NCBI GenBank assembly: GCA_030686995.1
Contig: CM060704.1
Location: forward strand, 117,282,042-117,346,041
DNA length: 64,000 nt
DNA from: Artemisia argyi
Taxonomy: Eukaryota; Streptophyta; Magnoliopsida; Asterales; Asteraceae
Direction: 5' to 3'
This document shows, in pieces, positions 24,573 through 35,549 of this stretch. How positions within the stretch are numbered: the stretch's first letter is position 1; each line of letters opens with the position of its first letter. The notes beneath the pieces are model-generated. The model saw nothing but the letters and a program-made list of their open reading frames with translations. It did not search any database and was not told the DNA's origin. The translations under genes and the position numbers were made by a program.

Positions 24573-25505
24573 ATGGATTTTGAAAATCTCAAAGAAGGGC
24601 AACATATTCAAAACTCACCGCTATTTGAAAAAGGAAACTTCCTTGAATGGAAAAGTAATTTTGAAAATTATGTGAAATCAATTGATCAAGATCTTAGGCA
24701 TATTATTTCTTTTGGTGATTTCAAACCAAAGAAAACAAGTTTTGAAAACCAAGTTAACTATTCTAAACTTGATAAAAATACTAAAGCTAAGATAATGATT
24801 TATAAAGCTTTATCATGTACCAAATATGAAAATATGTATTTTTGTCAAATGGCTAATGATATTTGGAAAAATATAATCAACTTTCATCAAGAAATATGTC
24901 AAGTCAAAGATGATCAATTTGATCTTACATATGAATTAGAAGTTTTAGAAAAACTAATTGATAGATACTTAGTAGAAGTTAATACATGTGCTACTAGTTT
25001 AAATGTTTTAAATGAAGGTACAAGTGAAGATGAGTACGCGTGTCTTGATGAACTTGCTTGCGAATCACGGAATGAAACGGATGTTGACAAAGACAATGAT
25101 CCGGTGGTTGATTGTCAATTTATTGAAACAACAAGCAAGGTACATGTTGAAACCAAACATTTTTGCTTTGACACATTTATCTTAGAATTTTCTAAATTAG
25201 AAAATGAGTCTAAAGTTTTAGGTAATATGAACCTAAAAACTATCTTTAACAATAAGTCTTCAAAATCTTTTGTGAATAACTTTGAAAAGGAAATCTTGTT
25301 AGAAGATAAAATGTCTAGACTTGAGAGTAATGTTGAAATTAATCTAGAATGTAAATTATGTCTAGATTACAAACATGACATTAAAAAGCAAAATGAGAAA
25401 AGAAAAATGCTAGCTAAATTTGATGATAGCTCAAAATCTCTTGAAAGATTGTTGAGGAGTCAAAGGTTGTTTGATGATAAAACCAGATTAGGATTTAACT
25501 CATGA
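24573..25505 (+). CDS. Gag-like protein of the Sirevirus-type element, shortened (310 aa)
   Basis: The first in-frame ATG is 24573; the upstream TTG is unlikely to be used. The N-terminal part has the copia gag (UBN2-type) pattern: PLFEKGNFLEWKSNFENYVK, a Lys/Asn-rich segment with AKIMIYKALSCTKYENM, and NDIWKNI. The usual continuation (HEGT and a long helical region) is altered (NFHQEICQVKDDQFDLTYE). The C-terminus, SKSLERLLRSQRLFDDKTRL, resembles the end of Sirevirus gag just before pol. No CX2CX4HX4C zinc knuckle is visible between them, so the middle has probably been lost or replaced. Gag normally forms the virus-like particle. Whether this one can still do so is unknown. Confidence 0.68.
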   Translation: MDFENLKEGQHIQNSPLFEKGNFLEWKSNFENYVKSIDQDLRHIISFGDFKPKKTSFENQVNYSKLDKNTKAKIMIYKALSCTKYENMYFCQMANDIWKNIINFHQEICQVKDDQFDLTYELEVLEKLIDRYLVEVNTCATSLNVLNEGTSEDEYACLDELACESRNETDVDKDNDPVVDCQFIETTSKVHVETKHFCFDTFILEFSKLENESKVLGNMNLKTIFNNKSSKSFVNNFEKEILLEDKMSRLESNVEINLECKLCLDYKHDIKKQNEKRKMLAKFDDSSKSLERLLRSQRLFDDKTRLGFNS

Positions 25506-28124
25506 TAAAAGGATTAAAATTATCATGCTCTATGCTTTTATATATTTATCTAACCTTCTTGGATACATGAGTAATTGAGCTTCCAAGCGTGTCGTCAAAC
25601 CAAGATTTTACGCTTTGTGTTTATTCTCTTGATAGCATCTCTATAAAGTTTAAAAGGTACGCATTACTTCAACTTGACTTTGATTGTCTCTTGTTTCTAG
25701 CATTATGTGTTGTAGTATATATTATCAGTAGTATTCTAAAGTGTTTACCTGCTATTAGTAATAACAATGATTAGATTCTCTAAGACTAGGAATTTCGTCA
25801 TTAGTAGTAGTAGGAGATATAAGGTGTTTCGGTTCTTTAACCATCAAGAGATAAACACGAGAAACTCTTGAGTGAGTCTCACTCAACTCTTGTTTACAAG
25901 TGAGCTAACTAAGAATTTCCTAAGTGTTAAAATGTCTAACACTTTTGTGATGCTTGCAAAACAACATTCTTAAACACCATACTTTGGGTCTTAAATTTTG
26001 TTTTACTTCAACCATTCCTTTATAATAATTTCACATAAAAACACACAAGGTGAAATAAATCACATTAGCATATATTATGATGTGTGGAAGAAAATGATTT
26101 TTCGACATCTAGGATTTACACATCAAATGTGACACTTAGTCTTATGATGTTGTACCTCTTGGACTTTTTTAAAACAAATAGAGTTCATAGTGTCTTAAGT
26201 AAGAAAACCCAAAAAGTCGAGGAGTCGTTGAATATAACATTTAACGAGTGATCTCCTCCTTCTAAGATATCATCTTTGGTAGATGATGACTTAGTCAAAA
26301 GTCTAATGATGGCAAGACAAGTATGTTGTGTAAAACATTAAGGATAAAAGTACAAAATAGCATCTTCTCACCTTGAGTCAAACATTGAATCAAGCAAAAT
26401 TGACATAAGTTATAAAACTTGATTTATAGGTCATAATTGTGTCTAAACAAATTCAACAAAAACAGTTTTTGGAATTTAGAGTAAAACAACTAGTGAAACA
26501 AAATAGATTTTTCAAAAGTAATCAAGTGATTAAAGTGTCAATATTTGAAATACTTTTTGATAATAAAAGCAAGTCTCAAAAGCAAAGGATTTTAACTCAA
26601 AGATATTCCTAGTAACTCTCTTGTTCTCAATGGTTAAGTTATTGATGACTTATCAATAATGAGATTAGTAAATCCGTAGGTAAAACTAAACGTAGAGAAA
26701 TGTTCGGAAGACTACTTGTTCTCATAACAATTAGATCCAACATTATGTTTAGTGCTTGTCTATGTGCTCGTTTTAGAAAAGATCCTAAAACAACTCTTTC
26801 GAAAGAGTTTGTTTGGATTCATCATAAGGTACTACACAACTAGGATTATGGTATCCCAAAAGAACGGGAATAGAAACCATAGTGTATGCCAAATGGAATT
26901 ATGTCAGTAATGAGTTGTTAAGAAAAGCCCTAAGTGGTACTTGCACTTTTTCTTACTTACCCAATGATTCTCCAAAACGCGTAAGGTTCTCAAATTAGTT
27001 TCGGATGGAGAAGCACATTAACAAGCTCCGCTTGAACAAGCTAATTCGTGTCAACAACGGAATTATTTTATCAACATTGTTATCCCTTCAACAAAGGAAT
27101 CATCGACTTTGGCAACAATTCAATCCATTATGTTCTTAATCGACATATTGTGATCCATCATCATCGCCTTGGTAAGAATGTTCATTGAGGAACGTCTTAA
27201 CTAAGAAAGTCATCTACGTTAACCATTCTATCAACGTTTTCACAAAACCTCTTGAATGAGAAGCATTCGTCATCCCTAGGCTTAGTCAAATACTCATAAG
27301 ACCTAAAACCTTAGTTTTGAACATTAGGATAAAACCTCAAAAATCTAGACAATCCCTTTTGAACTTTTCACTGCAGTTCCCACGGAACCCTCAGACCATA
27401 CGGGCGAAACCCTCCCTTTGGTTCCGCCTGGTCCGCCAAAGCTGCAGGATGTTTTATTTTTAATTTCAAAACCAAACACCCTCTTAACTTAATCATTCAT
27501 TTTCAAACAACCATCAACCTCTAAAAAACACATAACCATACGAAATTTAGGGCTTTCAATCCAATCTCTTCAAATCCAATCAACTTTGTAAGTGTTCTAA
27601 TCATAATTGAATTTTTGATTCAAGTATAACATTCTCATTTACATTCATTAACTAGAATCTTAGGGTTTATGCATAGAAATTTTTGATTCATGAAAAACTT
27701 GGTTGCTAACCAATCATGTCTTCCATTAGTCAAGAATTGTATCCTTTTTGTTGTTATTTGCCAAACACACCAAGTGCATTGTCTTTCAAAAATTGCAATC
27801 CACAACTAGAACATAACTCTTCACCACATTGTTAAAACAAATGAAAAACGTCATTGTAACATCACTTGCATATTGTCTCTTGAATGCTAAAGGAAATACA
27901 TAACTAATATGTATTTTCGGGTACATTCAATCGAAGACACATTCAATTAGGAGAGTGTTGGTTATCTTTTGTTTTTATAACAAAACTTGCATAACAAAAC
28001 AATTTGGGAATCAAAATGAGTCAAGATAACCAAGTCTTCACGTTGTTTGCATATAGGAACACATTAGAACATCCACATTGTTAAAAGTCATTAACATATA
28101 ATTTTGTGTTTTCTAGGAATCAAC
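25506..28124 (+). other. Non-coding region where pol would be expected
   Basis: No protease (DTGA), integrase (HHCC, DDE), RT (YVDD) or RNase H motif is visible in any frame; the longest open stretch is a hydrophobic 61-codon frame at 25589. A copy of the GC-rich LTR module lies at 27371-27447. The sequence just before the env-like ATG (ttttctag at 28109-28116) resembles a splice acceptor. Confidence 0.6.
27371..27447 (+). repeat. Internal copy of the LTR GC-rich inverted-repeat module
   Basis: It has the LTR module's order: ctgcag, cggaaccct, a gggcg(g/a)aaccc-type core, ggttccgcc, a tccgcc, and gctgcagg, followed by an AT-rich ttttatttttaa where the LTR has its TATA box. It stands about 680 bp upstream of the env-like ORF. 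Confidence 0.65.
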
Positions 28125-29198
28125 ATGCCTCCCGCAAATTACTCCGATCACAAGGAAACCCTTAAATACTTGCCCAAACACCATAGGACCAAAGGTCTCA
28201 ACAAAGTTCAAGTAGAAACCTTTAAGGTATTAGAAAAACGCTATGTTCACAAAGGTAGAACCATTGATCCATCCTTTCTTGAAGGAACATCTATTCGCCA
28301 AAGCTTTGCCGCAATCAACTTTGATTGTCTCCTTGATATCGATGAGCCAATTTGTCCTAGGTTCATCTTAGAATTCTATGCAACCGTAAACCTTTCCACA
28401 AATGATTTTGGTAAGTTATCATTAAACTTCACAACAAATCAAATACCAAATTTCATAGATTTAAAGGACTTAGCTATCATTTTTGGTGTCCCAAATGCGG
28501 GTACTTGTCTCTACACGGATAAGTGGCCCATTTCAAGCCTTGATTCAATTGAGCGTTTTCATCCATACGACAACCCTCTAGTTAGTAAGAAAACAATTAA
28601 GGAACATCTCTTCGTTAGAACCTCTACTACTAGGAAGAATCGTTCGGGGAATATTGTGGATAAGGATCCTTTTGGTATGGAGCTCAATGAGCTTAAACCA
28701 CAATTTAAGAAGTGGGAAGAAATTCTTAGAGCTAACGTCATAAGTACCATAGGAAATAGAGATCATGTCAACACATGCCTTTGCTACATGCTCTATAGCA
28801 TTTCCACCGGTCAACCCTTTAACTTAGCCTACTACCTAGCCAAAAGAATGGCCGACATACCCTTAGTTGGAACAACCGCTCTTCCTTATGGAATGCTTCT
28901 TACCCGCCTCTTTAGAGCAATCTCACCCATTCCTCCTAACGATAATGGAATACGCCTTGACTATTCTCTCATTCCTCACATCTTCGTTCCTCTAAGTGAT
29001 AAACGAGTTTTCAAAGGTAAGGGCAAACGTACTCGCTCACCTACACCATCATCATCATCATCATCTGACATGAGCGAGGATGATAAACTTCCTAACTCTA
29101 AGTTACCTCCTTTAGACTACCTTCAAGAACTCCCCATCATTGACAATGCATCCGAAGAGTTCAAGCAAACCATTTCAAGTGCTTTGGAAGGTACCTAA
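28125..29198 (+). CDS. Sirevirus env-like protein (357 aa)
   Basis: Start chosen at the ATG 28125 (MPPANYSDH); the upstream in-frame TTG is a poor start. The protein lies between gag and the 3' LTR, where Sireviruses carry an env-like gene. It has the plant transposon-protein pattern CPRFILEFYATV (about residue 85), INFDCLLD, DPFGMELNEL, RDHVNTCLCYMLYSISTG and LPYGMLLTRLFRAI. A basic stretch (KGKGKRTRSPTP) and a serine run follow, then an acidic tail. No signal peptide or convincing membrane anchor is seen, so a true envelope role is doubtful. The frame is intact over 358 codons, which argues for recent selection or recent insertion. Confidence 0.7.
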   Translation: MPPANYSDHKETLKYLPKHHRTKGLNKVQVETFKVLEKRYVHKGRTIDPSFLEGTSIRQSFAAINFDCLLDIDEPICPRFILEFYATVNLSTNDFGKLSLNFTTNQIPNFIDLKDLAIIFGVPNAGTCLYTDKWPISSLDSIERFHPYDNPLVSKKTIKEHLFVRTSTTRKNRSGNIVDKDPFGMELNELKPQFKKWEEILRANVISTIGNRDHVNTCLCYMLYSISTGQPFNLAYYLAKRMADIPLVGTTALPYGMLLTRLFRAISPIPPNDNGIRLDYSLIPHIFVPLSDKRVFKGKGKRTRSPTPSSSSSSDMSEDDKLPNSKLPPLDYLQELPIIDNASEEFKQTISSALEGT

Positions 29199-29569
29199 GC
29201 AAGCTCAATAAGAAGATAGACCGGTTGTGAGAAGCATGATTAAGGAGTGTTTGACTTATGAAGGTTTTAGAACCTTTTATGTGTTAAACTATGTGATTTG
29301 TATTGTTTTTCATGTTCATGTTTTATTACGTTTGTCGGATTATGTTTGTATGAGCTTTTATGTATAATGAAAATATTTGAGGTGTTTATCAAATTTTTAT
29401 GCTTATGGTAAATCTCACTAAGTTTAGTGAATATTCACGACCCCCTGATCAAAGTCCTATGATATGTGTGTTTACATATCCAATGTTTGCATTGCCTAAC
29501 CAGATATGCATTATCTTTTTGATTTTAGAAGTTTTCAAAAAATTTGAAAATCATCTCGCGGGTCAAAAT

Positions 29570-29735
29570 CGCGGACTGCCAACTTTTTCAGGCCTGGCGG
29601 ATCTGGCGGCACCCTAAATTGGGTTCCGCCAGTGCAATTTCTGGGCAATCCAGAAATGGCCCAACGGACCAGACGGAACCCAAAACAGGGTTCAAACTGT
29701 GTATCGCGAGGGTTCCGCCAGTCACCTGCAGAAAA
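29570..29735 (+). repeat. Second internal GC-rich inverted-repeat module
   Basis: This longer version carries ctggcggatctggcgg, gggttccgccag, gacggaaccc, gagggttccgcc and cacctgcagaaaatttttg. It shares the ggttccgcc / cggaaccc inverted elements and the closing ctgcag with the LTR and the 27371 copy. It lies between the env-like ORF and the next ORF. Confidence 0.65.
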
Positions 29736-30439
29736 TTTTTGTCAATTTTCTTAAGTTCAAAACTTGTAAAGTGTCAAACCATTTTCCTAAGTGAGAAACA
29801 TCTTCCATTAACTCCAATAACCATATTAGGACAACTCTCACTCACTAAAATAATTAGGAAGTCACTTCCCTCCAAAAATTCAAATTCAAACATAACTAAC
29901 CCAAGGAACCCTTTTAAAGGATCCTTCAAACCATTGAAACATTTTCAACCAAATCACATCCCATGATCACAAAGCATTGAGTGCATATGTTGGTCCTTCA
30001 CTCCACCTCATTTTGGATTGACGTCCAACGATTTGACATGTTCATGAAAACTTTGTAAATTATTTGAAACCTCAATCTTTGAATGGTAGAACATCAAATC
30101 CAAACACCCATTTCAACATCTCTTCCACCCAATAAATTTGAAAGTTTTGCAACAATTCAAATCACACCATCACCATCATAATTTCTTCTCTGAAAACATC
30201 AAAACCACACTTTTGAAATGACTAAATCTAACACCTCATCCGAGCCATCAAAATCCTTCTAAAAAACCACTAGGATTAGTGTTAAACCTTGTTGCTTCAA
30301 CAAAACTGTCAAGTCAAGCTCATCATCTTCAAGTGATGCTTCACTTAACATCTCATCACCTATATAAGATTTCCTCAATCTCACTACCTCAACACCATCC
30401 TCAACACATTGCAATACCAATGTAATCACCATTCAAGAT

Positions 30440-31390
30440 TTGCTAAATCTTGCTACTCCAACATCCTCACCAACACATTGCAACACCAACATAGCCACTA
30501 TTCCACCACCAACTAGACCTTCAAGCAATTCAACATCACCATCTCAACAAGCTCAACCATCAAAAACTCCATCACCCCAATCACCACCACTTACACCAAT
30601 GGAACTTTTCCATACACCACCAACATCACCACTACCCTATTTGGAAACATTAGAAGACCTATCACCTAAATCATCAAACCCACCATCCTTGTCACTCTTT
30701 GACACCATTGCTCAAATAGAAACCCAACAACAACCTAGTGAACAATTAGATGATGAACCCCATCAACCATCATTGGTAGAACGGTTGGCTTACCGTTATG
30801 CTAGACCATCAATTTTTTCAAATGATCAAGGTCATACACACTCACAATCATTTGTGTTTCACCCAATTTACAAAGACCTTCATGGTAATCCTTCCGGCGA
30901 ACCAAGCTTCCGCCATTTTGTTCAAAACCAACAACCACAACAACCATCACCACAAGAACCTTACCAATAATTTGAATCTCTACTTTCTTCTTATAAGAAA
31001 ATAGAAGCATCCATATGGGAAAAACCTCCAAACCTTAATGATGAGATTGACACTCATTTAAACCACCTTCATGCCTTCAAACATATGGTTGACTCTCAAA
31101 TCAACCATATTACGGTTTTACAAACAACGCTACACTCAACTAATAAAGGAAGCAAAAACACCTCTCAACCATCAACATTTGCTCCTTCAAGTTCAAACCA
31201 TCCACCACAAACAAATCAAACCTCTCTTCCACCAAACTTTCCCCGCCATGGTTGCGGACATTGCGAAAGAACCACTCACATTAGTGAAGGGTGTCGAACG
31301 AAAATTCGCGAGCTATCCGAAGAAATGAGGTTTATCCTAAACCACATTTTGGATCGTCTACAATCCTTGTCTCACACACCTCAACCTTAG
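30440..31390 (+). pseudogene. Second env-region ORF, proline-rich, interrupted by one stop
   Basis: One frame is open from about 30440 to a TAA at 30968-30970 and continues in the same frame to 31390. The first part is Pro/Ser/Gln-rich (for example PPTRPSSNSTSPSQQAQPSK) and includes LVERLAYRYARPSIF. The part after the stop has a helical segment (NDEIDTHLNHLHAFKHMVD) and a Cys/His cluster (HGCGHCERTTH). It probably derives from the C-terminal region of the env-like polyprotein. No good ATG opens the frame (30440 is TTG), so it is either expressed by splicing or already dead. Low-complexity composition limits certainty. Confidence 0.5.
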
Positions 31391-31850
31391 AGTCTCCAAA
31401 ATGAAACAAAACCGTTTCTTTTGGAAAATGTTTCCAACAAACCAAAAACCGTGTCATCCTTTCAACCTTCAAAATAAAGCCCGCTACAACCTCCAACACA
31501 CATTTTTATCCTTAAACAACCAAAGCCTTGTTTTTGGAAAATGTTTCTCATTAAGGAAAATGATGATTTTCTTGTAGCTTTTTATGTTCTTAGTTTATTT
31601 TTAGTTTTTCTTTATTTTTAAGAAATAGGATGATGTCATCCTAATTCCTTTTATTTGACTTTCTAAGAGTCAAAATTTTACATGAAATGGATGTCATTCT
31701 ACTACAAGGTTTGCATTGTTTGTTTACCATTTAGGTATGATGAGTGAACTATTCCTTGATATGGTAGCATACATATATCTTGTATTTTAGAAACTAACCT
31801 TTCTTTTTGTAGGATAATTATCCATGTTTTCCTTCCTTGATACTCCATTT

Positions 31851-32250
31851 AGGGGAGTAATATTCAAGGGGAAGCATGAGTGTTGCATTATTCCACTTCA
31901 CAACTCTTTGTTGTGTTCTAGACATGAAATGCTTTCATGACTTGTCTTGTGTGGCAAATAACATTTTGTTTTGTAGGGTCAAAATCCATGTCTCCTCTCT
32001 TGGCACTCCATTTAGGGGGAGTATTGTCCAAGGGGGAGCAAGTGCATACTTCCGCTTCGCTACTCTTCTTTTTGTTTCGACAAAAAGGGGGAGAATTTAT
32101 ATATAAACTTGTTTCAACAAATTTTTTTTTGCATACCACATCATCTTAGCAAAAACAAGTTTTTATACTAACTTTATAAGACTTAACACTAAAACTAGTG
32201 ACTTACTTATAAATAAAGTTTATGTTTTGTCATCAACAAAAAGGGGGAGA
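31851..32250 (+). other. Multiple polypurine tracts before the 3' LTR
   Basis: Purine tracts occur at 31851-31856 (aggggag), 31866-31875, 32014-32021 (agggggag), 32031-32038, 32082-32094 (aaaaagggggaga) and 32238-32250, the last one abutting the LTR. Repeated polypurine tracts in this place are a described Sirevirus hallmark; the adjacent one is the likely plus-strand primer. Confidence 0.7.
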
Positions 32251-32251
32251 T

Positions 32252-33471
32252 TGTTAATACAAATATTGCCTAAAAACGTTATTTATATTTTACGATCTTT
32301 GCTAAGTTTTGTTAATGACAAAGTATGAACTTTAGCTAAGAGTAAATCATCACTTTAAGTGTTTAAGTCTTGTTTAAACTAAGGATTACATTTCCTTTTA
32401 AACAAAACATTGTTTTTATTTCTTAAATTAGAAAGAGTCTTGTCACATCACATTTATTTCTTTAAATAGAAATATCACATCACATTTATGGTAAGTTTGT
32501 CACTATACATTTATGAAAAGAAAGTGTGTTTGACTAACCATAAGTTTTCTTGTGCAAGTTTATGTTTGACTAGTATTCATGTGATGTGACCTTGTTTGGT
32601 TTGGAAGATTTATTGCAAAACCAACTGCAGCCCTGACGGAACCCTGGGGGTACACGGGCGGAACCCATTTGAGGGTTCCGCCGTATCCGCCAGACCTGCA
32701 GAAGGTTTTGCTATAAATACCAAACCATTTGTTAGTTTTGAGTCATCATTTTTAGAACATATTTTGATATACTCTCTCAACTAACTCAGTAACATTTGAC
32801 TTGTGTGATCCTCTTATGTAGCTAGGGACTTCACAAGATCATTAAAGAAGTTACAAGCTTCAACTCTAAAGTTGCAAGTCTTGTTAGCGTTGTCATGTAT
32901 AAGCTTTGGTAGTTTATACTTCATTTGTATCATAAGTGTAGAAGTGATCGGTTAGTATTTTAGGCCTCAAAATACATAGTGTGTCGGGAGTTGTTGTACC
33001 CTTGTAAAAGAACTAACGAGAGTGGTTGTACCCTTGGTAAAGAACTCGACATCTAGCTTAGTGTCGGTAAAAGTGTAAACGACGATGGGAGTGGTTGTAC
33101 CCGTGTAAAAGAACTCGACATCTAGCTTAGTGTCGGTAAAAGTGTAAGCGACGTTGTAAAGGTTTCTCCACCGGGAAAGGATCTTGTTGATTAGTGCTTA
33201 TAACTCTCGAGTTGGAAACTCGGGGCGTGGATGTAGGGCAAGGAAAAAGAGTCCTTGTAGCTGAACCACGATAAACAATCGTGTTGTGGTTTGATCATTT
33301 CTTTCTTTATCTTTGTTTATTACATATTGTCTTTAGTTAGAAATCACACTCAAAGCTTTTCAAAGAATTAAACAAGTAAAGTTGTGTTTATATCTTTAAA
33401 CAAACGTAAAGTTTTAAAGATAATCTAATTAAAAAGCGTAAACTATTCAACCCCCCTTCTAGTTTTCCACA
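32252..33471 (+). repeat. Right LTR of the Sirevirus-type element (1220 bp)
   Basis: Near-identical to 23294-24505. It has a 7-8-bp deletion near 33340, and an extra gtaaactattcaa near the end (33437-33450). The GC-rich module is at about 32625-32701. Confidence 0.85.
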
Positions 33472-34063
33472 AGAAGGTTCTAGAAATCCTCTCCTGGGCT
33501 TGTAATTGGCCGAATATGGGTATCCTACATAGGAATCCATAGTAAACTTGATATCTACCATAAAGGTATAAATACATCCCCATGTATTCATCCTCTGGTA
33601 CACTTGATTTCAATAGAAGGCCAAATTTCTTCTTTTCTCCTCTCTTGTTCCTAGGTCAATGAGTGAAACCCCACGAAAAGGGATTTGCAAGTGACCTTGA
33701 GCAAAGTGACCTTGAGCATAACAAAAGTGTTTGGTCAATCTATTGTGATCAAGAACTAACATTCACATCGAATCGCCAATAGTACGTGTGTACAAGAACG
33801 TGATATAACCACACTATTGGTTATATCTTGAATTGAATTACAATATCGGTAAAGGGTAATTCTTATAATCCTATAAACCCTAATTAGGGTTCTTGATTTG
33901 AAGAATTGCATAAACTTAATTTTTGTTCGGGCTAGAATCAAAAGGTACGTTTACTTTAATGTTTGGTTAGTTAATTATACTTATATGATACTATACGCTT
34001 CCGCATGTATACTTGATGTTTATTGTTTATATTTATGATTAGTCATGTTATATATTTCCAACA
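33472..34063 (+). repeat. Right LTR of the outer element, 3' part
   Basis: The LTR resumes at agaaggttctag immediately after the nested element and runs to CCAACA. Its TATA region is intact (aggtataaatac). Confidence 0.85.
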
Positions 34064-34502
34064 GTTTATGCCTTAAAACACAATGGTAATAGGTTTGTTA
34101 TGTTTGAGCCATAAAACATAATAGGTTTGGTTGTATCTCAAGAAGAACTCGATATCTAGCTTAGTATCGCCAAATTTATAAGCATCTTCGCCGAAAAGGG
34201 AGCTTGTTGACTTAGTGAAGTAACTATCGAGTCGGAAACTCGGGGACTGGAGTAAGGCGAAAAGGAGCTTCGTGTCGAACCTCTATCAATCATCGTTTCT
34301 GGTTTGATCTCTCTTTTACTTACTGTTTTGTGTTTATAATTGCTTTGTGTTGATGTGTTTTACTTCATGTTCTCTATTATCATTATTGTTGTAGAATTAT
34401 TATTGTCACTTATCATATTGCGTCAAACTTTATCGGTCATTTGATATGAGAGATTTAAGTTTTTAAAAGAGAATGTATTCACCTCCCCCCCCCCCCCCCC
34501 CC
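34064..34502 (+). repeat. Sirevirus-like LTR fragment ending in a poly-C run
   Basis: It contains gaactcgatatctagcttag and gtcggaaactcggggac, the same U5 phrases as the LTR at 23294-24505, but strongly diverged. It ends at a run of 18 C (34485-34502). It represents another, older member of that LTR group flanking the outer insertion. Confidence 0.5.
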
Positions 34503-34613
34503 AAATTATGTTTTCACATGAGTTATGCTACTCGTGTTGGTTTTTGTCACAGCATATGTGATTCATCCTAATTCATTTATAAATAGGGTTATGATGTTGC
34601 TTATTTACTTCTT

Positions 34614-35535
34614 TAGTGGATGACATTTTGTTGATTGCTTCATCTACAACATTCTTACAGAGGATTATAGCTTACTCACATAAGGAGTTTTTTATGACTA
34701 ATATTGGTCTAGTGAACTATTTTATGGGCATTTTTGTCACGTGCACCGAAAAGGGGATTTTTTTTTTGCCAGAAAAAGGATGCGGCGGAGGTTCTTGAGT
34801 GCGATGGTATGCGCCACTATCATTCATGCAGGACCCTGTTGCCCGATTTATGATCTGACTCTTTATCGGAGTCTTGTTGTGGCTTTACAGTATCTCACAT
34901 TCACTAAACTTGATTTGTCTTATGCGGTTCAGCATGTTTGCCACCATATGCATGATCATCGGGAACCTGTTTGCCACCATATGCATGATCATCGGGAGCC
35001 TCAATTTACTGTTATGTTCGTAGCACTTTGGATTATGGTCTTTAGCGGTATTCTTCCTCTACTTCTTTATTGTTTTGCTTATTCGGATGTTGATTGGCCA
35101 AGATGCCCGATCACTTATCGTTCTACTTCAGGTTATTGTGTTTCCTTGGTAACAATTTATTGTCTTGGTCGTCTATGCAGCAATATACTTTGTCTTGTTC
35201 TAGTGCCGAGGCTGAGTACCGGTGTTACCAATGCAGTGGTTGAGACTTCCTGGTTGCCGAATCTTCTACGCGAGCTTCACTCTTCTTTACATTCGGTACT
35301 ATTGTTTACCGTGATAATTCAGTGCGGTCTATTTATCTTCCAATCCCGTGCAACATCAACGCACGAAACATATCAAGATTGACATTCACTTTTTTCGGGA
35401 ACATGTTGCTCTGGACAAGTTCGAGTTTTGCATGTTCCTTCACGCTATCAGCATGCCAATATTTTCACTAAGGGTCTTCCATATGCCATGTTTGATGAAT
35501 TCCGGACCAGTTTGAGCGTTCTGCGTCCTCCCGCA
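34614..35535 (+). pseudogene. Ty1/copia RT-RNase H fragment with frameshifts
   Basis: Several frames together spell the end of copia pol: VDDILLIASSTTFLQR (the RT active-site region, YVDD-like), LTLYRSLVVALQYLTFTKLD, YSDVDWPRCPITYRSTSGYC (RNase H start, usually ADWAGC), TSWLPNLLRELHSSLHS and HVPSRYQHANIFTKGLP. At least two frameshifts and a 33-bp tandem duplication disrupt it. gag, integrase and the N-terminal RT are absent. A purine tract (ttgtgggggc, 35540-35549) and an LTR start follow directly. Confidence 0.85.
34936..35001 (+). repeat. 33-bp tandem duplication inside the copia fragment
   Basis: gtttgccaccatatgcatga... is repeated twice in a row (34936-34968 and 34969-35001) with one mismatch. 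It duplicates 11 codons of the RNase H-proximal region in frame. Confidence 0.8.
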
Positions 35536-35549
35536 CCAATTGTGGGGGC

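Larger units (their letters stand above)
23294..33471 (+). mobile_element. Sirevirus-type LTR retrotransposon without pol (10.2 kb)
   Basis: LTRs lie at 23294-24505 and 32252-33471, with TGTTAATAC starts and CCACA ends. A perfect 5-bp duplication, agaag, marks insertion into the outer LTR. Sirevirus features are the long LTRs with GC-rich inverted repeats, a gag-like ORF, an env-like ORF between gag and the 3' LTR, and several polypurine tracts (from 31851 to 32250). Between the gag-like ORF (ends 25505) and the env-like ORF (starts 28125) there are 2.6 kb without coding capacity. Protease, integrase, reverse transcriptase and RNase H are all missing. The LTRs differ at about 20 positions plus two indels by hand count (near 98 %), so the insertion is younger than the outer element. 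Confidence 0.85.
16245..34063 (+). mobile_element. Outer copia-type LTR retrotransposon, non-coding, split by a nested element
   Basis: The left LTR is 16245-16987 and the right LTR is in two parts (23064-23293 and 33472-34063). Both begin TGTTAG and end CCAACA. The primer-binding site follows the left LTR, and a purine tract (ccaggtgggacc) precedes the right one at 23053, so the element lies on the plus strand. The flanks are attta (left) and gttta (right), a 4-of-5 match to a target duplication. Hand comparison of the first ~235 bp of the LTRs gives roughly 13 differences (about 94-95 % identity). The interior lacks gag and pol ORFs, so this looks like a LARD-type non-autonomous element. 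Confidence 0.8.

Noticed and set aside
24914..25096. Reverse-strand ORF inside the gag-like gene
   Set aside because: Antisense shadow of the gag-like ORF.
34485..34502. Poly-C runs here and at 58599-58615 as functional structures
   Set aside because: Single homopolymer runs next to LTR ends, probably slippage products or the extended CCCCC of the LTR edge; nothing supports a G-quadruplex role.
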